This document shows positions 54,218 to 63,465 of a stretch of 64,000 nucleotides of DNA, in pieces (the first letter of the stretch is position 1; every line of letters begins with the position of its first letter). This DNA is from Dehalococcoidia bacterium (GTDB taxonomy: Bacteria; Chloroflexota; Dehalococcoidia; DSTF01; JACRBR01). The stretch spans positions 62,001-126,000 of the forward strand of contig JBBDXD010000018.1 in the NCBI GenBank assembly GCA_040902535.1, written 5' to 3'. A model generated the notes under the pieces. That model ran no database searches. It had not been told where the DNA came from and saw only the letters and a program-made list of their open reading frames with translations. A program made the position numbers and the translations under genes.

Positions 54218-54480
54218 GAGAGCTTGCTCGCGGTACCACCCTGCATTCGGTTACGTCCGTAACGCGGACGCACCATCTCGGTCCGGCACGGGGCTTCGCC
54301 GCCGATGCCGTGGGCCGTGGTAACGGCGCCCATCCCGTCGGGGCCTACTTGTCCGCCCTGGCGGAGGTTCGGTCCGAGGCTCCCGGATCCATTCTGTCTG
54401 CCGCGCCGCCGCCGGATTTCACCTGTCCCGGCTCTCTTGTTGGCCCGCTGCCAGACCTACTCTTCCCGATCATCGCCAAT
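54186..54480 (-). ncRNA. T-box riboswitch, tryptophan (UGG) specifier
   Basis: The minus-strand leader has stem I elements (GATGATCGGGAAGAGTAG, AGAGAGCCGGG, GGTGAAATCCGG), a specifier loop GAA-TGG-ATCC with UGG (Trp) at 54391-54389, and the highly conserved antiterminator AGGGTGGTACCGCG (54242-54229), followed by a terminator. Uncharged tRNA-Trp would pair with the specifier and allow transcription of trpB and the genes after it. All conserved blocks occur in the right order. Confidence 0.93.
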
Positions 54481-54605
54481 CTTCGATTTCGCGCAGTGTA
54501 GGCTTCGCCCTCGAAACGTGTCAAGCGGGTGCGACAAGCGGGACAAGCTCAAGGTTGGGGACTTCCCTACTGCCGCGCGGAGACCGCGTATCGGACGATT
54601 CCCGC

Positions 54606-55505
54606 ATGGAGAAAACAGGCGGCGGCGCGCGCGAGGGCGGCGCGAAGATCATCGCGCTGGAGCAGATGGCGCGCGTGACGCGGCGCTTCAAGCCGAAGGG
54701 CGCGCATCGCCTGCTCACGACGGTCTACAGCCCGGAACGCCGCGCCGCCAACCACTTCGAGGTGATCCGCCCCTACGGCAACAACCTGCGCATGCTCCTG
54801 GACACGTCGTCGTTCATCGAGTGGCAGATCTTCTTCTACGGCCGCTACGAGCCGGAGATCGTCGAGCTGATCCGCGAGACCTGCAAGCCGGGAGGGACGG
54901 CGATCGACGCCGGCGCGAACGTCGGGTGCCATGCGCTGATCATGGCGGAGTGCGCGGGCGAACAGGGGCGCGTGATCGCGCTTGAGCCGCACGCGCGCGT
55001 GTTCGAACGGCTGCGCGCCAACGTCGCGATGAACGGCTTGCAGCAGATCGAGACGTTGCGGACAGCCGCGGGCGCAGAGAGCGGCACGATGCAACTCTAC
55101 GCGCCGGCATCGACGCACCACGGCGCCGGCAAGGCGACGATGTATGAAGGCAACCTGGCGCTCGACCCCTACGCGGCGTCAGCGATGGAGTGCGCCGACG
55201 TGCCGGTGACGACGATCGATCGAGTGATGTTCGAGCGCGAGTGCGAGCGGCTGGACCTGATCAAGATCGACGTCGAGGGCCACGAGATGCCGGTGCTGCG
55301 CGGCGCCCGCGAGACGATCGCGCGCTTCCGCCCGTCCGTGATCTTCGAGTACACGGCGGAGTACTGGCTCAACGCCGGCGCGAACTTCGCCGATGTGCGG
55401 GCGTTCTTCGAGGTACAGCGTTACGAGTTGCGCTACATCACGCCCAAGGGGCCGCGGCCGTTCGAGCACGTGGCGAACGGGAACTACGTGGCGTCGCCGG
55501 CGTAG
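54606..55505 (+). CDS. FkbM family methyltransferase
   Basis: The 299-residue protein from ATG 54606 has the FkbM pattern: AIDAGANVGCHALIMAECAGEQGRVIALEPHARVFERLRANVAMNGL (SAM motif near residue 103), VPVTTIDRVMFERECERLDLIKIDVEGHEMPVLRGARETI (the conserved D-V-E-G-H-E), and VIFEYTAEYW. FkbM enzymes O-methylate sugars or polyketides. The acceptor is unknown, perhaps a surface glycan. The ribosome-binding site is weak. A start at 54555 is possible. Confidence 0.88.
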   Translation: MEKTGGGAREGGAKIIALEQMARVTRRFKPKGAHRLLTTVYSPERRAANHFEVIRPYGNNLRMLLDTSSFIEWQIFFYGRYEPEIVELIRETCKPGGTAIDAGANVGCHALIMAECAGEQGRVIALEPHARVFERLRANVAMNGLQQIETLRTAAGAESGTMQLYAPASTHHGAGKATMYEGNLALDPYAASAMECADVPVTTIDRVMFERECERLDLIKIDVEGHEMPVLRGARETIARFRPSVIFEYTAEYWLNAGANFADVRAFFEVQRYELRYITPKGPRPFEHVANGNYVASPA

Positions 55506-55518
55506 ACACGCGTCTACG
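55501..55518 (+). terminator. Short hairpin at the FkbM gene end
   Basis: CGTAGAC-ACGC-GTCTACG forms a 7-bp stem that includes the TAG stop codon. There is no T-tract, so termination is uncertain. Confidence 0.35.
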
Positions 55519-55522
55519 CCGG

Positions 55523-55578
55523 ACAACAAACGGCAAACAGCAAACAGCAAGCGGCCTGACGAGCGACAACACGACAAC
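55523..55578. repeat. Heptamer array ACAGCAA
   Basis: Eight period-7 units: ACAACAA, ACGGCAA, ACAGCAA, ACAGCAA, GCGGCCT, GACGAGC, GACAACA, CGACAAC. The order of the first units (ACGGCAA second) recurs at 63342. Confidence 0.8.
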
Positions 55579-55590
55579 AGGCGCCCGCGC

Positions 55591-55622
55591 GTCATTCTGA
55601 GCGCCGCGAAGAATCTCTCCGC
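55591..55622. repeat. Dispersed intergenic repeat GTCATTCTGAGCG
   Basis: The segment GTCATTCTGAGCGCCGCG followed by AAGAATCTC resembles a short repeat that is common between genes in many bacterial genomes. That is from general recollection; only one copy is seen here. Confidence 0.4.
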
Positions 55623-55732
55623 AACGCGGCATGCGATGCCGCGCGGGCTGAAAGCCCGCGCTCGTTCTGGCGAACCGTAGCGGGTGCGGGATACGACGCG
55701 GGGGTAAGAGCGCGCGCTCGTTCCGAGCTGGA

Positions 55733-58444
55733 TCAGCGACGGAAGCGCAGCGTGATGATCTCGTTCGGGCGGGCGACGACGGCGACGCCGCCCTGCACGC
55801 GCGGCACGTCGGCGATGTGCTCCTCGTTGAGGTTCACCATCGAAACGCCGCCGCCGAGCTGCGGGATGTCGACGAGCGTCTCCGCTTCGTGCGCGGTGGT
55901 GTTGTAGATGCGCAGGATGACGCCGTCGCCGTCCTCGGCGCGCTTGATCGCGCTCACCTGGAACGCCTCGCTGCTCACGCGCGCCAGCGACCCGCTGTCG
56001 CCGATGTGCCCGAGGCCGTGGCGGTTCCAGCGCGCGCGCATCGGCCGCAGGAACTGCACCGCATCGACGTGGGCGGCGGCGGACTCCCAGTCGCCCGTGT
56101 GCGGGATGATGCTGTACTCAACCGTGTGGGCGCCGGGCATCTGCGCGCCCGGCGTGCGGAGTTGCGGGCCGGCGCCGCCGCGGCGCGTGTAGATGTCGCT
56201 GCGGGACAACCAGCCGACGCAGCGCATCAGCGTGACGGCGATCTCGGCGCCTGCCGGCGTATCCAGCACTTCGTACTCGGGCAAGCCGCGGTTTGCGATC
56301 GTGAGGCCGAAGTCACCGTCGTCGACGCTGACGAAGGCCTTCTGCGGGTAGGTACCCAGCGGCTGCTCCATCCACGTTTCGGGGTCCCACTCGGGCAGCG
56401 CCAGCGGCCGCTCGACGACGCCGAAGTGCTGGTCGGCCTTCGAGACGGCGGCGCGCAGGCCGGACGGGAAGTGGGCGCGGAGGCGGTGGTCCTCCGCGGC
56501 GTTGAAGACGGTGGTGCTGATGTCGACGCGCGGCACGCCATCGGTGAGCGTGACCGTGCTGACGACGCGCTCGTCGCAGGTCGCGTCGCCGCCCCGGGCG
56601 CGGTCGGACGATAGTCCGGCGGGCAGCCGGTAGGTCGACTCGACGACCAGCGCCCGCGAGCCGGCGACTTGCGTCGTCCGGATCTCCGGCGGCGATGCGG
56701 GCGCATCGACCAGGCGATCCTGTTCCGGCGCGCAGAAGTTGTACTCGTCGCCGCGGTCGCCGCCGTCGACGATGCGGTTGAGGCCTTGCAGCACGCGGCC
56801 GGAACTCTTGTCGTGCACCGTCAGCGTGCCGTCGGACGCGTCGGCCTCGACGCGCAGGTACTCATTTTCGATCACGTGCGCGGCCGGCGACTGCTCGACC
56901 GGCGCCCCAACGTCGCCCAGTTGCAGACGGTAGGTCTTGTAGCCGTAGCCGGGCACGTCTTTCGCGACGAACCCGATCTCGGCGCGCGCGCGTTCGAAGC
57001 CCGGTGGCGCGCCATCGGGGATCTGGAACTGCTGCGTGTCGCCGATCTTCGTCGCGGGGACGATCGCGCCGCCGGGCGCGCGCACGCCCGTGATCGGACG
57101 CTCGTCGTTCCAGGGCACCATCGTGGAGACGTAACGCGTCGCGGGCCGCGGCGTCGGGTTGAAGACCGTGATCGTCCCGAGCGGGTCGTCGGGACCGAGG
57201 GCGCCGATCGTGCGCAGCGCCTGGCGGACGATCTCCTCGCCGATCTCGTGCACCCACTCGTAGCGCTGGCGCATCTCCTCGTGCACGGGGTCGACGGAGC
57301 AGCCGCAGATCGAGTCGTGCGGCTGATTCTCGAGCAGGTGCCGCCACGCCCGGTCGATCAGCGCCGAGATCGACTCTTCGGACGTCGGGAACGGCATGTG
57401 CGCGGTCGTCGGCGGCAGCGGCTCGCGCCACTCCGGCGCCACCTCGCGCTTGAGGATGTCCGCCCAGACGGAGTAGGGTTCCGCCCAGTGCGCGAGCAGG
57501 TCCTCGCAGGCCTGGTTCTGCTGCTTGATCCACATCCGCGCCGAAAGCACGCCGGGCAGCAAGTGCGCGCGCTGGCCGCTCCGGAACTCGCCCTCGTGGC
57601 GCGGCCACTCGTGCGCCTTATCACCCATGTGCGCGCGCACGCGCTCGAACGTCTCGGGCAACGACGTATGGAGCAGGAAGGCGTCATCGAGCGCTTCGTT
57701 CGCGGTGCGAAGCATCGCCGCCAGTTCGGGCTGCGGCGGCAGGTGGTCGCTGCCGTTCATGACGAGCAGGTACGGCGTCGTGGCGAGCGGCTCGAGATCC
57801 TCGCGGATCGACTTGATGCGCGACATGAAGGCTTTGGCGTTGAGCGGCAACGTCGCGCCGACGCCGTAGCCGTGCGGTTTGTGGATCGTCAGCACCTCGC
57901 TGCCGTCGGGCGAGCGCCAGAAGAACTCGGTCGTCTTCAACGAATCGTCGGCGCCGCGCCACATCGTCGCGTATTCGATGCCGAAACCGCGCAGGATCGC
58001 CGGCATGTGCGCGATCTGTCCGAACGGGTCGGGGATGTAGCCCACCTTCATGACCGGGCCAAATGCCTTGGCGACGCGATGGCCGCGCAGGAAGTTGCGG
58101 ACGAGCGCCTCGCCGCCGGGCAACGCCTCGTCGGGGATGATGTACCAGGGCCCGATCAGCAGCCTGCCGGTCTGCACCGCCCGCTCGACGTCGTCGAAGC
58201 GGTCCGGGCGGATCTCCATGTAGTCCTCGAGCGGGATCGTGTGGCCGTCGAGCATGAAGTGCTTGTAGCCGGGGTCGTCTTCGAAGAGGTCGAGCAGCAT
58301 GTCCATGAGCCCGACGAGGCGCACGCGGAAAGACTGATACGGCAGGTACCACTCGCGGTCCCAGTGCGTGTGCGAGACGACCATGAGCATGCGCTTGTCG
58401 CGCGGTCTCGCCTGCGGCTGCCGTTGTGGCTGGATGGTGGTCAT
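55733..58444 (-). CDS. Alpha-mannosidase, glycoside hydrolase family 38
   Basis: The 903-residue protein starts at ATG 58444. GH38 features: LMVVSHTHWDREWYLPY (zinc ligands H-x-D), the catalytic nucleophile region KVGYIPDPFGQIAHMPAILRGFGIEYATMWRG, NQPHDSICGCSVDPVHEEMRQRYEW (zinc His), and long C-terminal beta-sandwich domains. Such enzymes remove alpha-mannose from glycans using zinc. No signal peptide is seen. The upstream frame to 58513 (MSVLSSQFSVL) is translated heptamer repeat and is rejected as the start. Confidence 0.92.
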   Translation of the reverse strand: MTTIQPQRQPQARPRDKRMLMVVSHTHWDREWYLPYQSFRVRLVGLMDMLLDLFEDDPGYKHFMLDGHTIPLEDYMEIRPDRFDDVERAVQTGRLLIGPWYIIPDEALPGGEALVRNFLRGHRVAKAFGPVMKVGYIPDPFGQIAHMPAILRGFGIEYATMWRGADDSLKTTEFFWRSPDGSEVLTIHKPHGYGVGATLPLNAKAFMSRIKSIREDLEPLATTPYLLVMNGSDHLPPQPELAAMLRTANEALDDAFLLHTSLPETFERVRAHMGDKAHEWPRHEGEFRSGQRAHLLPGVLSARMWIKQQNQACEDLLAHWAEPYSVWADILKREVAPEWREPLPPTTAHMPFPTSEESISALIDRAWRHLLENQPHDSICGCSVDPVHEEMRQRYEWVHEIGEEIVRQALRTIGALGPDDPLGTITVFNPTPRPATRYVSTMVPWNDERPITGVRAPGGAIVPATKIGDTQQFQIPDGAPPGFERARAEIGFVAKDVPGYGYKTYRLQLGDVGAPVEQSPAAHVIENEYLRVEADASDGTLTVHDKSSGRVLQGLNRIVDGGDRGDEYNFCAPEQDRLVDAPASPPEIRTTQVAGSRALVVESTYRLPAGLSSDRARGGDATCDERVVSTVTLTDGVPRVDISTTVFNAAEDHRLRAHFPSGLRAAVSKADQHFGVVERPLALPEWDPETWMEQPLGTYPQKAFVSVDDGDFGLTIANRGLPEYEVLDTPAGAEIAVTLMRCVGWLSRSDIYTRRGGAGPQLRTPGAQMPGAHTVEYSIIPHTGDWESAAAHVDAVQFLRPMRARWNRHGLGHIGDSGSLARVSSEAFQVSAIKRAEDGDGVILRIYNTTAHEAETLVDIPQLGGGVSMVNLNEEHIADVPRVQGGVAVVARPNEIITLRFRR

Positions 58445-58452
58445 CGAACTAC

Positions 58453-58536
58453 GAGAACCTTGAACCTTGAACCTTGAACGTAGAACTGAGAACTGAGAAC
58501 TGAGAACTGACAACTTAGAACTCAGAACCCAGAACC
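58453..58536. repeat. Heptamer array TTGAACC/GAGAACT (12 units)
   Basis: Twelve consecutive units with exact period 7: GAGAACC, TTGAACC x2, TTGAACG, TAGAACT, GAGAACT x3, GACAACT, TAGAACT, CAGAACC x2. The array lies nine bases upstream of the mannosidase start codon. Confidence 0.92.
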
Positions 58537-58592
58537 CGCCGCCGATCCTAACGAATGCGGCATACAGCGGGAAGCAGCTCAGACTGGCCCAA

Positions 58593-58620
58593 TTTGCTGT
58601 TTGCTGTTTGCTCTTTGCTG
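58593..58620. repeat. Heptamer array TTTGCTG
   Basis: Four units, TTTGCTG x2, TTTGCTC, TTTGCTG: the complement of the CAGCAAA type. A short CAGGTTCTCGGTTCT at 58663-58680 is complementary to the array at 58453. Confidence 0.85.
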
Positions 58621-58683
58621 TTGACCGCCGTCCTTAGGGCAAACGACTGTCCCTGATCGGCTCCAGGTTCTCGGTTCTACTCG

Positions 58684-59199
58684 TCACTCGTACCGCACGA
58701 ACGACGTCACGTCATAGCCGGCGAGCGCGGCGCGGCCATCGAGGCCCGCCAGCTCGATGAGAAAGACGAGCCCCACGACCTCCGCGCCCAGCAGCTCGAC
58801 GAGCTTCGCCGCCGCGCGCGCCGTGCCGCCGGTGGCGAGAAGGTCATCGATGATGACGGCGCGCTGTCCCCGCGCCAGCGCGTCGGCGTGGATGTCCAGC
58901 TGGTTGTTGCCGTATTCGAGGGTGTATTCGACCGTCATCCGCGCGGCGGGGAGTTTGCCCGGCTTGCGGATCGGCACAAACGGCAGGCCGAGCATCGCGG
59001 CCACGGGAGCGCCGAAGAGAAAGCCACGCGACTCGATGCCGGCGATGGCGTGCGGCGCCAGCGTACGCACGTGCGCCGCCATGACGTCGAGCGCGTAGGC
59101 GTAGGCGGCGGCATCGCGCAGCAGCGGCGTGATATCGCGAAAAAGGACACCGTCGACGGGAAAGTCGGGCACGGCGCGGATGTAGGGTTTCAGGTCCAT
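58684..59199 (-). CDS. apt: Adenine phosphoribosyltransferase
   Basis: The 171-residue enzyme has DFPVDGVLFRDITPLLRDAAA, AIAGIESRGFLFGAPVAAMLGLPFVPIRKPGKLP, YTLEYGNNQLDIHADAL and the PRPP-binding motif AVIIDDLLATGGTARAA. It salvages adenine to AMP. The TCAGTCNN octamer array reaches the start codon, so the ATG is formed at the repeat boundary. The ribosome-binding site (GAGAGACTGAAAGACTG) is itself repeat-derived. Confidence 0.96.
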   Translation of the reverse strand: MDLKPYIRAVPDFPVDGVLFRDITPLLRDAAAYAYALDVMAAHVRTLAPHAIAGIESRGFLFGAPVAAMLGLPFVPIRKPGKLPAARMTVEYTLEYGNNQLDIHADALARGQRAVIIDDLLATGGTARAAAKLVELLGAEVVGLVFLIELAGLDGRAALAGYDVTSFVRYE

Positions 59200-59278
59200 C
59201 AGTCTTTCAGTCTCTCAGTCGGTCAGTCTCTCAGTCGTTCAGTTTTTCAGTCGATCAGTCTCTCAGTAGATCAGTCAT
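59199..59278. repeat. Octamer array TCAGTCNN (10 units)
   Basis: Ten units with exact 8-base period (TCAGTCTT, TCAGTCTC, TCAGTCGG, TCAGTCTC, TCAGTCGT, TCAGTTTT, TCAGTCGA, TCAGTCTC, TCAGTAGA, TCAGTCAT) directly upstream of apt. This is the only array in the window with period 8. Confidence 0.92.
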
Positions 59279-59294
59279 GCGTCGCGGAGCACCC

Positions 59295-59421
59295 GTCCAG
59301 CCTCCAGCTTCCAGCTTTCAACTTCCTACTTCTAACTTCTAACTTCTAACTTCTAACTTCTAACTTCTAACTTCTAACTTCTAACTTCCAACTTCCTACT
59401 TCCTACCTTCCTACTTCCTAC
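59295..59421. repeat. Heptamer array TTCTAAC (about 17 units)
   Basis: Variant units GTCCAGC, CTCCAGC, TTCCAGC, TTTCAAC, TTCCTAC are followed by eight identical TTCTAAC units (59330-59385), then TTCCAAC and TTCCTAC variants. The last unit supplies the stop codon of the DUF2851 gene (59418-59420). Confidence 0.95.
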
Positions 59422-60767
59422 GAAAGCGGGCACCTGCCGCAGCCGTTCGCCGTGCACCAATCACGGTGCAGCGCCAGCATGCCCTGCGCGCCGCGGGCGT
59501 CGACGCGCACGCGCACGCCTTCTGACGCGAGCGCCGTTTCGATGAACCGCGTGACGCCGTACGCGGACGGCCGCGGCAGTTTTTCGTAGAGCGCGCGTGC
59601 TTTCGCCGCCTGCGCCGGATCGCCGGACGCCGCGGCGACGGGCAGCACGACGTTGATGATGATCTCGAGCGCCCGCGAGCGGCCGATGAACGTGTTGCCG
59701 AGCCGCACGGGCGCTGCGCACGTGTCGTAGCAGCCGCGCCAGTAGCCGGACGCCGCGACCGCGAAGGGGCGCACGGCTTCGTTGACGGTGCGCGCTTCCA
59801 GCACGTTCAGCAGGCGCGACGGGGCGCCGTGATGCGCCAGCAGCGCCGCGCAGCCCGCGATGCGGCGGGCGGGCATGTTCTCCGGCCGCACGCCCCACAG
59901 CTTCCAGCGTTCGCTTCCCAGTGACGCCAGCTCCGCGGCCTCGAACGCGCGCTCGAGCTGCCCGACGTGCGGCGCCACCGGGCAGGCGTGGCGCCGCTGC
60001 GAAGGCAGGAGGCCGGCGACGCCGAGCAGCAGCGCCTCCATGTGCAGGCGGCGGTCGTGCGATGAGCGCGTCAGTGCATCGAGGAGCGGCCACGGCAGCA
60101 CGCGGGCGAGCGCGAGCATGGGCGCCGCGTTGCCGCCGTAGCCCATCGCTTCGAGGATGCCCTCGTACAGCGCCTGGTCGACGCCATGGCGGCGCACGGT
60201 CTCCGCCGCGCGCGCCGCCTTCACTTCGAGCCGCCGGTCGCCCTCTCCGGCGAGCGCCGCCCGGACGCCGTCTTCGCCGAGGCGCATGACGGCGTCGTGA
60301 CACGGCTCGCGCCAGAGGACGGGGGTCGCGAGCCAGCGCTGCAGGTCTTCGGCGCGGCGCGCCACCCAGGGCGCCAGCGCGATCACCGGCGCCGTCTTGC
60401 CGCCTGGCAGCGGCGTGTCGACGCCGGTGTCGTCCTCGAAGACGACGTGCAGGATGACGTTGACGTAGGCGGGGTCGTCCTCGTGGCCGTGCTGCTTGAA
60501 GGAGGACGAACGCACGTGCAGCTCGACGTCGCCCCGCAGCGGCAGCCCCGAGGGGCCGGCGATCACGGCGCCGCGAAAGTCCGGGCCGGGGCCGCGGCCG
60601 GCGCGACCCTGGAAGATCACCTGCACCGGCACGCCGCCGCGCGTCACGAGTGCGCCCGTCGGAAACCGCCGCCCGTGCCAGATCGCCGTGAGCTGCGACT
60701 CCGTCAGAGCCCCGTCCGGCGCCGCGGGACGGTACGCCGGGCGCTGCTCGGCGACGCTCGCCATCAT
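59418..60767 (-). CDS. DUF2851 family protein
   Basis: The 449-residue protein has the DUF2851 layout: LTESQLTAIWHGRRFPTGALVTRGGVPVQVIFQGRAGRGPGPDFRGAVIAG, DVELHVRSSSFKQHGHEDDPAYVNVILHVVFEDD, a central helical region, and a C-terminal Cys cluster (CTANGCGRCPL) that may bind metal or an Fe-S cluster. The acidic GPDF and EVH-type residues hint at a nuclease-like core, but function is unknown. Its ATG overlaps the XRE gene stop, so the two are coupled. Start 60764 is also possible. Confidence 0.8.
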   Translation of the reverse strand: MMASVAEQRPAYRPAAPDGALTESQLTAIWHGRRFPTGALVTRGGVPVQVIFQGRAGRGPGPDFRGAVIAGPSGLPLRGDVELHVRSSSFKQHGHEDDPAYVNVILHVVFEDDTGVDTPLPGGKTAPVIALAPWVARRAEDLQRWLATPVLWREPCHDAVMRLGEDGVRAALAGEGDRRLEVKAARAAETVRRHGVDQALYEGILEAMGYGGNAAPMLALARVLPWPLLDALTRSSHDRRLHMEALLLGVAGLLPSQRRHACPVAPHVGQLERAFEAAELASLGSERWKLWGVRPENMPARRIAGCAALLAHHGAPSRLLNVLEARTVNEAVRPFAVAASGYWRGCYDTCAAPVRLGNTFIGRSRALEIIINVVLPVAAASGDPAQAAKARALYEKLPRPSAYGVTRFIETALASEGVRVRVDARGAQGMLALHRDWCTANGCGRCPLS

Positions 60768-60982
60768 GCGCCCGCCTCGTAGGCGTAGCCGGCGCGCTCG
60801 GCGACGATCGTCAGCAGGCGTTCGCTGGCGCCGCGGGGGCGATAAGCGCCCGTCTCCCACTCGCTCACCGTCTGCTGGCGGACGCCCAGTTCCCCGGCGA
60901 GCTGGTCCTGCGTGAGCGCAAGATGACGCCGCAGCGCCTTGACCGAGGCGGCGTCCCACGTTGCGCGGCGGCGGTTAGCCAT
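60764..60982 (-). CDS. Small XRE-family transcriptional regulator
   Basis: The 72-residue protein is a single helix-turn-helix domain: VKALRRHLALTQDQLAGELGVRQQTVSEWETGAYRPRGASERLLTIVAERAG. It binds DNA as a dimer. A dyad (CTACACG-N4-CGTGTAG) lies nine bases before its start codon, suggesting autoregulation. The same site controls the R-M operon at 12 kb, so this may be its controller protein. It is translated together with the DUF2851 gene. Confidence 0.88.
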   Translation of the reverse strand: MANRRRATWDAASVKALRRHLALTQDQLAGELGVRQQTVSEWETGAYRPRGASERLLTIVAERAGYAYEAGA

Positions 60983-60991
60983 GGCGCCAGC

Positions 60992-61009
60992 CTACACGTT
61001 TCCGTGTAG
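60992..61009. promoter_or_regulatory. Dyad operator of the XRE gene
   Basis: CTACACG-TTTC-CGTGTAG is a 7-bp inverted repeat just upstream of the XRE start. Its minus-strand core TACACGGAAACGTGTA matches the R-M operator TACACGGAACCGTGTA at 15 of 16 bases. Confidence 0.75.
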
Positions 61010-61071
61010 CGCGGCAACAACAACGGCGACGGGGGCGCGCAAAATCTTCGCGCGATCTGGCAGCCGCACCC

Positions 61072-61100
61072 TTGTCGCGCAGCGTTCGTCGCGGTAGTAT
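61072..61100 (+). promoter_or_regulatory. groESL promoter
   Basis: TTGTCG (61072-61077) and TAGTAT (61095-61100) are separated by 17 bases, nine bases upstream of the CIRCE element. Confidence 0.75.
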
Positions 61101-61108
61101 CACGGTTG

Positions 61109-61135
61109 CTGGCACTCTCAACCTACGAGTGCTAA
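61109..61135. promoter_or_regulatory. CIRCE element (HrcA operator)
   Basis: CTGGCACTC-N9-GAGTGCTAA matches the CIRCE consensus TTAGCACTC-N9-GAGTGCTAA at all but two left-arm bases. Heat-shock control by HrcA is expected from the family; hrcA itself is not in the window. Confidence 0.93.
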
Positions 61136-61188
61136 GCCCCAACATCAAGGCATCCCTGACCAAGAACCATATCCAGAGGAGGTAGAAG

Positions 61189-63265
<2,077 letters not shown>

Positions 63266-63273
63266 CCGGAAGG

Positions 63274-63301
63274 ACAACAGACGACAGACAACAGACAACA
63301 G
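63274..63301. repeat. Heptamer array ACAACAG
   Basis: Units ACAACAG, ACGACAG, ACAACAG, ACAACAG, identical in sequence and order to the array at 18288-18315. It lies just after the groEL stop and before its terminator. Confidence 0.92.
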
Positions 63302-63327
63302 AAGGGCGCCTGCGGGCGCCTTTTCTG
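63302..63327 (+). terminator. groEL terminator
   Basis: AAGGGCGCC-TGCG-GGCGCCTTTT: a 6-bp GC stem extended by A-T and G-T pairs and followed by TTTTCT. Confidence 0.8.
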
Positions 63328-63341
63328 TACCGAGGGAATGG

Positions 63342-63408
63342 ACAGCAAACGGCAAACAGCAAAACGTGGTTCATCGATCCTTTGCTGTTTGCTCTTTGCT
63401 GTTTGCTG
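63342..63408. repeat. Inverted heptamer arrays ACAGCAA / TTTGCTG
   Basis: Left 63342-63362: ACAGCAA, ACGGCAA, ACAGCAA. Right 63381-63408: TTTGCTG, TTTGCTC, TTTGCTG, TTTGCTG. They form an imperfect hairpin with an 18-base centre upstream of the GT2 gene. Confidence 0.9.
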
Positions 63409-63465
63409 TGTAACGTCTCCCCCGCACCCTCCCGCTCGCGCCGCCGACGCCTTACGCTTATCGCC

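Noticed and set aside
55591-55622. Insertion-sequence end
   Set aside because: GTCATTCTGAGCG is a short common intergenic repeat; no transposase or paired end is present.
58445-58513. N-terminal extension MSVLSSQFSVL of the mannosidase
   Set aside because: It is translated heptamer repeat; the GH38 start with HTHWDREW fits ATG 58444.
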